Shown here: in pieces, positions 1 through 11,672 of the stretch
Position numbering within the stretch: the stretch's first letter is position 1
Layout: every line of letters begins with the position of its first letter
Assembly (NCBI RefSeq): GCF_037042905.1
Contig: NC_087245.1
Location: 6,773,501-6,837,500 of the forward strand
Direction of reading: 5' to 3'
DNA: 64,000 nt
Origin: Lytechinus pictus
Taxonomy: Eukaryota; Echinodermata; Echinoidea; Temnopleuroida; Toxopneustidae
Notes under the pieces: generated by a model
Databases searched by the model: none
Told to the model about the DNA's origin: nothing
Seen by the model: only the letters and a program-made list of their open reading frames with translations
Made by a program: the position numbers and the translations under genes

Positions 1-725
1 GTAAAGGAGAGAGAGAGAGCGTATACAATTTAGTAATTTTCATGAGATAATCATTTTTATTGCAATAAATTATCATTTCTTAAATTAATCATCTTCATAT
101 ACACATTGTGATTGGAATGCATAAACACTTCATCTTCAAGGCAACTCATAACCACATCAAATTCAAGACTTTCAAAGTCAGTATTCATAAAAAAATACAA
201 CCATCCAATAGCAATTGCAGCATTATGACATGATTGAAAGAACCCACAGAGATCGTCACAAAACTGCTCGATATTACAAAGTAACCGAATGCTATATGAT
301 AACCGATTGTTTTAAACAAATTTTCTGTTTGCCGATGGGGGTAAAAAGAAACATTTGGGGAATGATGAACAGTTAAAATGACATTAACAGCTAACAAAAA
401 TGACAATAAAAAGAAGCATGATTAAAAATGGCACATCATTGAGTAATACGATACATTGATATTGCAAGAAAACAATATTCCCTGATTCTTCATTTCATTC
501 CTGATATACATGATTTGTTCAATATCATTTTTAATGGTGAGATAATCATGAAATCAATTCATAGATTAGACCATGTGTTCTCTGAATCCATTATAATAGT
601 GAAAATTATGAAAAATACAAGTAACATTGGAAATCTGAATTTAGACCAATCTATAAATCTGTTGGTCTAATATTTTCTTTTAAATGCATGTACAATTTTT
701 GATTTGTCGAAAATTCAACCTCATT

Positions 726-769
726 AGAGAGAAAGAGAGAGAGAGAGAAAGAAAGATAGAGAGGGGGAG
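726..769. repeat. GA-rich simple repeat
   Basis: Interrupted (GA)n/(GAAA)n purine tract on the plus strand. Ordinary microsatellite. Confidence 0.85.
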
Positions 770-1028
770 AGTAATCAAGCATTTATCATCATTTTATAAT
801 CATCAACTATTTCAATTAAATTCACCTGATTCAATTCACTTGACAAAAGTGCACTTCTTAAAACAAAATTATTTCAGATTATCACTAACATATCAATTAA
901 AAAACATAACGAATCATGATGAAAATTTAATAAGAAAGACATTTTAGTTCAAATCAAAATCATTTGATAATCCATTGCACACACATTTTAAATTATACAT
1001 TTTCTTATAAACACATCTGTAAACTGAG

Positions 1029-1242
1029 GAGCGTTTCATCAACATTTTTGTCTGACAAGTGGCCAGATCTGACAATTTTCCTTAGTTCTGATTGGCTAAG
1101 ATGCACTGTTACTATGGTAACTGTCAGATGCAATGGGACTTGTCGGATAAAACTTCTGACAAATAAGCGTTTTTATAATAATAATAATAAACACAGCATT
1201 TATTATGCGCCATCTATCTAGTAAACTATTCATGAAACGCTC
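1029..1242. mobile_element. MITE-like element with GAGCGTTTCAT termini
   Basis: About 214 bp bounded by an 11-bp perfect terminal inverted repeat, GAGCGTTTCAT on the left and ATGAAACGCTC on the right. Inside, TCTGACAAGT and ACTTGTCGGA form further partly inverted segments, and a short (TAA)n run lies near 1176-1190. No coding capacity. This is what a non-autonomous DNA transposon or foldback element looks like; I cannot name the family. Confidence 0.55.
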
Positions 1243-4200
1243 ACCTTATGTACTCCAACTAAATGTTGTACTGGGCCACATGACAGCATTTCGGTGGACC
1301 AATGATTTTTTTTTACTCTGATGGCGAGTCAAGTTTTTGTTGTTGCTCATATAGCAAGTCATTTTTTTTTAAACTTCCAGCCCCCACCCCCTGGATATCT
1401 CTGGTGCGTCCATTAACAGCAAACATTACACAGCACCTTAAAATAGAGTTTGAAACTATTTTACAGCATGATGCAATTTTCATGATTTTCAAATTTGAAA
1501 GACTTGCATGAATAAAAGAAAGAAATTAGTTGAAAGAACAAGTACACAAATAATACAGCTATTTCGGAAATTATCATTTTGATACATCGAACTTGGCACG
1601 AACTTACAAACTGAGATCCAAATGCAATCCTTTTACTGACAATAAAAATTGTATTGCATTCGTTTTAGTGAAAGTTGAGATGGGGAATTCTATCAGAATG
1701 AATGAATGAATGCAAGACAATGCTAATGAAATAAGTATTTCTAATATTTAACATTTAAATCGTAGCATGGAGCTAGCTCCATAGTTGTACTACAGTATGA
1801 TTTATTAACTTGTTATAGCAGAGCGTAGGCTGAATCTTCGTGAAAACAATCAAATATAACACGTTTAACTGTACCTGCGAATTCTATATATTGTAACGAT
1901 AATTCAGATTTCGTTGCAACGATGGATGTTTAGATTTTTGACCCATCTAATTATTCCATAATTATTTGAATTACTACACGCGGGATGGATGAATATAATG
2001 TCATATAAGCATACGTCTCTTTCTGAGAGAAAATCAACACGAGTGGTTATATTTTAGCCAAACAAAGAATATATAATTTTTCTTGGTATGCGATGGATTC
2101 TTAATGGAAGGCTTAATCTTAACCATGATGAGTATAACTATTGGAATGGTGTGACAAAAAAAGTATTATTCGCAATCACACAAACCTGTTCATTTTAGAA
2201 GGGTGTATTGTTCATGTTGTTAGTGGATGTCATAAAGTGTCATAAACATATTATACGACAAAAAATATTTTGTCGGAATACAAACAATACAAATGGATGA
2301 TGTGCACAATTGAGGAATGAATGACTTTAGATTAATGATTATATCGCCTATGACAATGATTTAAAGAGAGCTAATTAGATGGTTCTTAAAATTGTTCTTC
2401 TATAAACGGCAAACGTATGCTGCGTAAGTTTCGCGTGTTAGTTTGTTCGTTTGCGTTTTTTGTGTAAGAATAATACAATTTTTAGCATGGAATATTCGGG
2501 TGGATACAAAATTTTAAAATTCAATTCTTTTATGTTTTTTATCAAACATATCCTCTACCAGCGACAACTTTGACCCTCTCTTGAGAAGCGTTTATCAAAA
2601 GACACGTTGTTTAACTTGTGGTATCCTATTAGAACATTTCCTATATCAAATCTAATATACGTCATATGACAAGATTTATTTTGCCAGTAAAAATATCTGA
2701 TACTGTTGATGATTATCATGAACATTGCAGCTTATCTTTAAAATTTGTTCTACCAAAAATTAAATCGAAGTCACACAGTATTTATGGTGAACAAAAATCG
2801 AATTGTCGTGTCAGATGAGAGGGCTTACTGATCAGAGGTGTATCTTTACCCTTGGTGATCAAAGATCAGAAATAATAAAGACTTATATTTTTATGAAGCC
2901 CTTCTCGTTTTGAGAAGACAAACTTGAAACTGTTACATGCACTGCAGGCAGCCAGCTGTTTAAAAGGTTTCACTTCAGATTTTCGTTAATATCACTGTAA
3001 TAGCAAAACCGGTTACCTTTGGTGTGCTCAATACACAGGTCTTGATGAGCTCTCTTGAACTGACTTTGGACTATCTCCATTAACCAGCACAACCCTGAGT
3101 TACCATAGCACGAAAGTCGATAGCATTCAATGGGTTAAGTCATGATCGCCTCCCATACTCGAATATTTCCGGATGGTATATACTCGAACCGAGTGCCATA
3201 AACAGCGATTCTTTAACGTAGAGGGCGTGGTTCAAATCAGATTGACGCTGCAACACAATGATAGAAAATGTACCGATGTGACACTTCGTTGAGTGCCGTG
3301 TCATACATTTCTTGTTACATGTACATGTACTTCATATACAACAACATCTCTTTTAAAGGAAATTTTTGCTAGAATATCAATTTATTTTTTCTACTGGGAA
3401 ATGACAATCTTTTTAAAAGTCTTATAATCCCCTGGAACTGTGGAATGAAAGAATACAAAATAAGACAAAGTATGCTTAGAGATAACGGACATGGCGGATG
3501 CCAATCTATCTTTTTAAAATCATATTTTTCATTCTAAACTATATAAAGCTTTATAAGTGAATACCATTGGTTCAGTAACGATACAACAAACACATCTTTG
3601 CCTTAACCGAGACCGACTTGTTAAACTCTGTTTATTATTTTTTTTATGGACGCTTTTTAACTACCTTGGAATGCAAAGAAAATAATATTTGTTGGTATCG
3701 ACCGAAATATATTGGTAATAAAGGCATTGCTATTACACTTTTAAAAAATCCAAAAACCCTGAATCCTATATATATAAAATAAATATATCATCACGGTAGA
3801 TCTACAGTGGAATACGTTTAGATAAGTTTAGAAGAGTAATTCCTTTTGATGGAATCACCGTCCTTTTTTGGGATGCATTTTGAGAGACGGTGAACAATCT
3901 TTTGCTGGAATGTTTTAGTCTAGCACTAATAAAAAATGATTAAATTAAGTCAAGCTGATTATAACTGAAAGCACACAACTCACTTTAAATAGGCAAATAT
4001 AGGATAGGCAATTTTCATTCCTGTTGTAGATTTAAAAAGATGAATAAACAAGTAAAACCCCAAAAGACGACTGAATGGACTTATCCTCCAATCATGGAGC
4101 TATCTGTAATAGCTCTATGCTCAAGGGCACATCTCTCTACTTTTCTACATTGTATATTAATTCTCTTTAGAAAGAAAATCGTAAATCAACATTCGAAACG

Positions 4201-5640
4201 GTCATTATGATCCTTTTCAAATTAACAGATGTAAGTGCATCTTTTGATGAAAAATGCAACCATGTACAAACTCAGTTCGTTGTTAAGTTACGAATAATTT
4301 TACAGCGAATGTAAACCCTGCTAAGACACTGTAAAAAAAACATTAAATTTGAAAATTGATGAAGGTAATACAATTTTAAAAGTATATACAGGATTCTTAA
4401 ACATCTTTCAACGTGGTGAAACGGCAATGAATTGTGTGGTTTTCCAATTAGAGATGGCAAATTTCAATTAAAGAATTTCAAATATCATGGGAGCGACGAG
4501 CGACAAAATATTTTCATTACATCTAAATGTCTTAGTTTTTTTTTGTTGGTGAAAATAATGTACCCCATTGACATTTTCACGTGGTCTGTTGTTAACTACA
4601 GCATTTAAACAAATGTAACCCATGTGAAGAATAGCCTATCAAGACATTAATACATTCTAACCAAAATTCAGACCGAATCGGTGAAGATTTACAATTAAAC
4701 AAAAACATGTTTTTTTTTACTCATTTTCTTTTACACCTTTATTGCTTGGCATGCATGTATCCGACCTAACCTAGCACAGAATATACCCTTTTAACATGCT
4801 GAAAGAACACCCTCCCCGAAAATATCTTATTAAGCTTCCCAAGTAGTTTTCACTCTTGCGAGAAAGGTGTAACGTAAAAAAAGTTATGTCTTATTTGTGC
4901 AAATTTGGCCGCACAAATTTGTTCCACCCCAAACATCAGAACGTATCCTCACTTCGCAAAATACATATCTTGATTGACTGTATCTAACCATATTGACAAT
5001 GAATTGACATGCATGGTTTTGCAGAAGATTAAAAAGTGGAACCTCGCTGAAAATGTCGTAAAAGTGGTGAAGATTTACATACAGCAACAAAAATCGGAGG
5101 GAAGTATTAAAGTTAACATTAATTACGAACATAGTCCTTTCATAACGGTGGGATAAAATATATTATACAAAACATGAACAGAAGCAAGCACATTCAACTT
5201 TCAGATAAAACACAATTTTTAACGATGTTTAACGCTTACTATGATATATACAAAATAATTTTCATCTCATTCTAGATTTACACAGAATTTGCTTAGAGCA
5301 TAACATGAAAAATAAAATAATTCATAAGCTTTAAATATACATTTAAGAACCTTTGTATAAAAAGTATAATTTAACAATAATCAATAAATACTGTCATTAT
5401 ATGGCATCAACAATGCCGTATTATAAACTCTTAAACGGTGTAGTCGATTCATACAAAAAAAATGATAGAATTTATAAAGTTCACGAGATGAAATGATAAA
5501 ATTCAGATTTCATAATCATTGACGTCTTCTTACTCGCCCTGCTTCCTACCTACACTACCTTTTTCTTTAATATTAAAGTTTTTTGTTATACATAAACAGA
5601 ATAAAAATCACGCTTAATGAAAATGCCTTATAAAATGTTG

Positions 5641-5660
5641 CTGAGTTGGCGCCAACTCAG
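5641..5660. repeat. Perfect 20-bp palindrome
   Basis: CTGAGTTGGCGCCAACTCAG is an exact palindrome with no loop, centred on a GGCGCC site. A further half-site CTGAGTTGG follows at about 5695. It could be the tip of a small inverted-repeat element or a dyad protein-binding site; nothing around it decides. Confidence 0.8.
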
Positions 5661-6227
5661 TACTGATTAGATGTTAGGTTGCAAGTAAGTTGATACTGAG
5701 TTGGAAGGTAAATGATTCTTTGGTGTTATCTCATTGGGCAGACCAACTTTGCCCCGCCCCAAGTCCGTTCGCAAACACACATACATACTCGCATGCCTAA
5801 CCTTGAATACGGCTCGGTCAAAATATGTTTTGGACCCTTTGGAGTTCGGTTCATTATAAGTCCCGGAATTCACATTTTGCCAGGCCAAAAAAACTTTCAG
5901 CTTTAGATTGGGAAAGGGTGTCATATAATCATGAGCAATTAGAAGCATTGTCTGTTCCCCACCGATCTTATTTGATTAGAATAACTTGATATGATGAGAC
6001 TAATCGGCAGTTTGCAATAGCGATTCTATAAAGTATACACCGAATCTTGCTGTTTCGTTTCTGGAATACTTGCAGTAGGCCTACTCTGCGAGTTGTCTCG
6101 GAACACGAGTATGTACACTTCATAATCTTTCACCTATGGCAGTTACAGCACGCTCGTCCAACGAAACAACCTTACTGCAGTGCAACGCACCTCGCGCAAG
6201 GCATCCGCCGCGCAGGCAATTTTCTCT

Positions 6228-6529
6228 TTATACCTTCTCATCCAGTCGATCATCTTCGACTCTGGGTATTTCCGGCATGACATCCTGACTGATGGTGTTC
6301 GGTGGATCAGTCTCTTCATTGCTCTCCTTGGCTGGACGGTAGGTGACGAGAGCAAGGATGATGGAAATGATTGACACACCTTTAACACATTGCAACATGA
6401 TGAGAGTATATCGAGATAACTCTGCATTATCATACATCCAACAGTTCCGGCTGCCATCGCATTCATCCTCCCATATTAGGCACGTTCGGTCAATGAGGGA
6501 ACCGAAGATAATTGGTGCCGGTATAGATC
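6228..6529 (-). CDS. Slco4a1-like: Copy A exon 11 (last coding exon)
   Basis: Acceptor TTACCAG at 6530-6536, entered in phase 1. Encodes the end of segment 11 (SIPAPIIFGSLID), an extracellular loop with paired Cys (TCLIWEDECDGSRNCW), segment 12 (YTLIMLQCVKGVSIISIILA) and a cytosolic Glu/Pro-rich tail ending DEKV before a TAA stop. The tail shows no similarity to that of copy B. Confidence 0.93.
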
Positions 6530-9500
6530 CTGGTAAAGAATATAGGAGAGAAGTAGCATTAAATTTTACAGTTTCTCGTTTGATAAGCGAATGTGTAGAA
6601 ATTGACGACTTTGTTATAGCAGGGAAATTTCCCGCTTATAGTATAGTGACGCGAATGGTATAACCAGTTGGAAGATGTCCCTAACCTTGCGATTATACAT
6701 TATACATTCTGGTTGATTGGTTTATTCATACGGGAAAATGGCTCTTGTAAGTCAGCACCCTTCCCCCAAATCAATAGCTTTTATGCCGATCTTTGACAAG
6801 AAAAAAAAACTAATGAGGATCAATGCTCATGTACCAAACACTACCTAATACTACATTACCGAAATAACACTACCGAAATAATAATGTACGGTCATTGTAT
6901 TTCGAGACTTCCCACCCTCTCCAGCAAACCATGGACCTAATAGTAGGAGGTCCATGAGCAAACCAGCCCAATACCCGTCTACACTCGACGATTCTGTCTG
7001 TGAGAGAGTGGATTGTACTTACCTAAACACCTGTATATAACAGACTGCACTCCCAAGGCAAATGTTCTCTGCGATTGCGAGACACAACTGAAAAGAACAT
7101 GATAAACGTTGTTTGCTATGAATAACAAAATATATTTATATATGGGGTTTAAAAAGCAATATTGAAATCATAGTGTATGTCTGTGGAAAGCGATTCCCAA
7201 CTTTAGAAAAAAAATCATAAGCTGAATTTCAGTGCCAATATGTATATAGTTATGAGGATCGTAAACGTCCCTTAAAAAATAATCGTTGGTGTAACTGCTA
7301 AAAAGGTCTTGATACTTACCGTAGAGTGGCAGTAAGCTGTGGGACGGCTATCATAGATGTTACAGTAATTAGAGCAAAGGTGAGTAAGATGAAGGTCAGT
7401 TGAGAAGAGCACCCCTGTTCACAGCGACCACCAGTACCTTTCCCTGCGATTCCTGCAGTGGTGTTCGTATGCGGTATACAGTCACAATCAGAATAAAGCT
7501 AGGATGATAAGAAAAACGCGAATTTGTTTTAATTATAACGAACATATAGCCTTAATTTATTATGCCAAAGTTTTTCTCAAGCATTAATGCTAAGATTTAA
7601 GAGCTTATAATATGTATAAAGAGCACCAAAACGGGTAAACGATAAAGAGTAGCTTGCTGGATTTCGGAAACATGACGAATGAATACTATACCTGATGAAA
7701 ATGGGTGCATTTGATTGGTTGTTCATTATACTAAGGCCTATACGACTGTCGGGTGACATTTTTTTTTACCTCTTTCTCTGTGACCATGATCAGAGTTTCA
7801 GTCATGATCACATGATATTGACTGGCTTTGAGGGAGATACCATATTTTCCAAAGTAATTTCATATTGCCCGAGTCATGAACGAGGGCAATATGGGTCTAC
7901 CGTACAATGTGTTTGGAATCTCTAGAAAATTAATGCCATTCGATATTTCATATCCCAAACAAAAATTATGTTATTTTCTTACCGATATAGATTCTTCATT
8001 GTATGTCTTAACTGTGCACCCAGCATGGCATGGTGAGTAGTACATGACGTCATCCTCACCACACACAGGTTGGAAGTTATTGGTACACATACAATCACCA
8101 TTACAAGTAGCTGTAACGTTTGATCCTTCCTCTGGTGTTATGTCTGTGGGGCTACAAATTTACAATGAAATAATATTGAAACAGATAAAGATTAAAGATT
8201 TCTGATACGATAGGGCCTAATCATACAAATTATTGAAGAAAATAATTATGTGGTACCCAATGACTGTTTACAATTTGCTGTTAGCCCTACCCCGGTTTCT
8301 CCCCCCCCCCCATCCTTGTTTCTGAACTCGGTATTAATAGCTACGCTAGTAGCTAAGTGAAAAAAAAAGCAAATTAAATTCAGTCCGACTAAGACTTATC
8401 TATTCTTGTACAAACATGCAGAGAGGAATAAACCATATCTTTATGCGTTTCATACGTCATGTACGTAGTTCCCACTGTCACAATTTGCGCGATTGATATC
8501 GTGGTCTCAATCGCGGAGTAATCGTTGTGATCCTATCAGATCTCATCAGATCACGGGGTCAGTCGTGGCAATCGTAGTGATCGTAGACAATTTTTGAACA
8601 CGATGAGCTGTCAATCGTGACAATCACATCAAAACGTGCTTGAATGTAAGAGAACGTGACAGATCACATCTAATCTTTGTTTGAAAGCGGGGTGATCTTG
8701 GTCATCCTGAGACAAGTATAGTGTGTATTATTCCTTTGGCGACCTATGGCGATTAAAGGGCAATTAAGGGCCCCTCAGTATGTTTGTATTTTTTGTTGGT
8801 GAGGTGACTACGTCAAAACAAATGTTTATGTATTTTGTAACATTTCCTTGTTTTGGGATAGGAAATGGAGTGTTTGCAATTAAATTTCTGATTTTCAGAA
8901 ATAATTTTTAAGGTTGCAATTTTTATCATTTTTGCGGTGGTCGTGGATTTCATTTCTTTCATTAATTTTTTTTTTTTTCTTATTTCTTGATCAAATGGGT
9001 GGTCAAAACAAGGACCGTTCAGATGGGGGGGGGGGGGGGAACAAGATCTTACAAGTCTTGCCGTTGTTGAGGAAGGTCATGACGAATCGGGTTCCTAACC
9101 TTCTGTTCAACCAGGAGTTCAAAAAGTCGCCGTTCGGGTTCAAGTTTCAACACATTAATCATCATCCCCATCACCATCACCACCACCACTATTTTATCCC
9201 TTATCCTAAACATATTCCGGATAGTGCATGCAACTGCACCATTGTGGTGAGATACAGTATGACTTTGTGTGTTCTCTCTGATTCTTTAATGTGCTGTGGA
9301 TGAGTTGGGAGGTACAATAGGTTGATCCAGATCTGCCCAGTCCACATTTTGTCTCTCTACGCACCTGGAAACATTGTGGTTTCCATTCTCACTGTCCGGC
9401 TGTAGTGCAGCAATGCCCAGATACACCGTGCAATAGTCTGTTCTGCAGAAGGACTGAAGCTTCCACGGAATCCTTTTCCATTGTCCTGTGGAGAAATCTG

Positions 9501-11640
9501 AATCTGCTGGCAAGTATTCCGAAGCAAAGACATTCTCAACTACTCTCCTCCCATAGGAGATTCGATAATTCAAGATTCTTTCCTCTCTGGACAATACTCT
9601 TCTGCTGTATGGCTTCCTGATATATAGTACGAATGCTTTATCCCAACATGCCCAGAGATTAAAGAAAGCAATGTTGTGATGATCATCGGTACTTCCAATA
9701 GGCAGGGTGGAGCTATTCCTACTAGGTTTCCTCTTCGAAACCTGCATGTGAACAGCTCAGAGTCGCCAAATATCTGAGCATCTGACATAAGTCCTTTCCA
9801 CTAAGCTCAATCCATATGAACTTACAATCCATGTCCACCATAGCCAGAAGAAAAATCTGGAATAAGTCCTTATGCAGGATGCAGGTGTGGGATTGGTTCT
9901 TGATTGCGATTCATGGCTCCGACAACGTAAGGGATTTATCACTTCTGCTTAAACTAGTAGACTTTCGCTGTCCAGACTTTACGCAACCAAAATACATTTA
10001 CGCTTGCACAATAATTGCCTGTTATATTCCAGAATGATCTTTGAGATGCTGGACATTACATACCTAAAAGCCTACGCAAGGGACTAATAGACATGATGTT
10101 TTCAGTGGCCAGGTTCTCAGAGTAACTGGCAATTTGAGACCCAAAGGATTGTCTAAAATGTTCCTTCTTGGTTAATCATGTTAATGGGGCTGGAGGACTG
10201 GCCAAAATGTTGTCTTTGTGTCATGCACAACCCCAAAACTATCTGACTGCAGATTTCCTGACTTTCTGTGGTTGGTGATGGGGTTTGCCTTGCTGTTCCT
10301 AGTATTCTTCTCCACTGGAGACAATGTAAGCATACCGTCATCTTTCTATACTGCCATAATTGTAGTAGGTCATAGTCTTCATTATTTACTCTATGGAAAG
10401 TCAAGAAAAAATGAAACCTATGGCCACTTGGATTTCATTAATATCCGTCAATCTCCAGTTGTAGGGCAATATTATTGGTGATAACTTTCGATCCCAGTCC
10501 GCATCGGTTCGTAATGGTCGTATCCGAACGTACATACACGTACCAGATAGTCATAAATAAAATATCTGATCCTGATGTTCGTATGAGATCTTTACCTAAC
10601 CGCGTACTCAACCGGGACAATCCCATCGGAAAGTATTCGATCATATCTGAACGGGATACCAGATCGTGGTACCTGAAAATGACCAATCGTGACCCTATCC
10701 CATCCAAGCGCATTAAATCATATCCATTAGTAATACCTCGTATCTCAACGTGAAATTTCAGAAAAGTTGACAAAAAAATCTGCGATCAGCTACGAAAGGA
10801 CAATCGCGGCGTTCGTAGCGCGAATCGTGACAGTGGGAGCTCTAATTAAGGACGCAATATACAGATCAGTTAAAAGCCAGGATGTTACTTACTCTCGTCC
10901 GTAGTTCACCGTTACACCAGCGAAGTCTACGTTTGCGCAGCTGATTAGGAAGACGAATTGGAAGGCAAAACTACAGAGAAGAACACCTAAAGTGAAACGC
11001 ATCATGCCTCGATACTTGAGATTAAAATGCTTGACGACCCAGCCACCAAACAAAGCACCTATAAAACTTGATGGTGTGACGATGATGCCTGGAGAATTAA
11101 TGAAACAAAAATAAGACTTCATGAGATTATATCGCAAATTCACCATTCATTAATTGTTAATTTCAAACCAACATAAAAAGCGCTGATTACGTAATGTTGG
11201 TTGAAGTGTGTAGTCATGTCAGTTGTTATATATCAGGAGAGAAAATTAAGGTTATTACATTGGCGCTAAAAACCATTAGACAACGATTAATCACAGTTTT
11301 AGGAAGATGACAACTGTTCTCGGAACTGTCACAGGTAATCGACAATTTAAATGACTTGTGTTTAAAGAACTAACATGATGTCACAATGCTGATGAACTTA
11401 TTTTGCGAGACTTTGTGATATCTTGCAAGCAATATGCTGCTTGCATTAGTTTCCACCACCACCACCACCACCACCATCATCATCACCATCATCATCATTA
11501 CCATCATCATCACCATCATCACCATCATCATCACCATCATCATCATCATAATCACCATCATCATCACCATCATCATCATCATCATAATCATCATCACCAT
11601 CATCATCACCATCATCATCACCATCATCATCACCATCATC

Positions 11641-11672
<32 letters not shown>

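Larger units (their letters stand above)
1..6227. other. Downstream flank of copy A, no gene seen
   Basis: AT-rich DNA beyond the stop codon of the copy A transporter. Part of it is presumably that gene's 3' UTR, but several minus-strand AATAAA-like sites occur and I cannot choose among them. Open frames here are short, unsupported by splice context and resemble no family I know. It holds a GA-rich tract near 726-769, a MITE-like element at 1029-1242 and a perfect palindrome at 5641-5660; otherwise I see nothing. Confidence 0.6.

Noticed and set aside
4884..5156. Overlapping open frames on both strands
   Set aside because: Short, no motif, no splice context, and no similarity to a known family; random openness in AT-rich DNA is enough to explain them.
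5667..5948. 93-codon minus frame with a plus-strand counterpart
   Set aside because: No recognisable domain and no coding context; it lies next to the palindrome and is more likely repeat-derived.
8914..9303. 129-codon plus-strand frame with Phe, Gly and His runs
   Set aside because: Built from T, G and CAC homopolymer-type runs inside the Harbinger relic; not a plausible protein.
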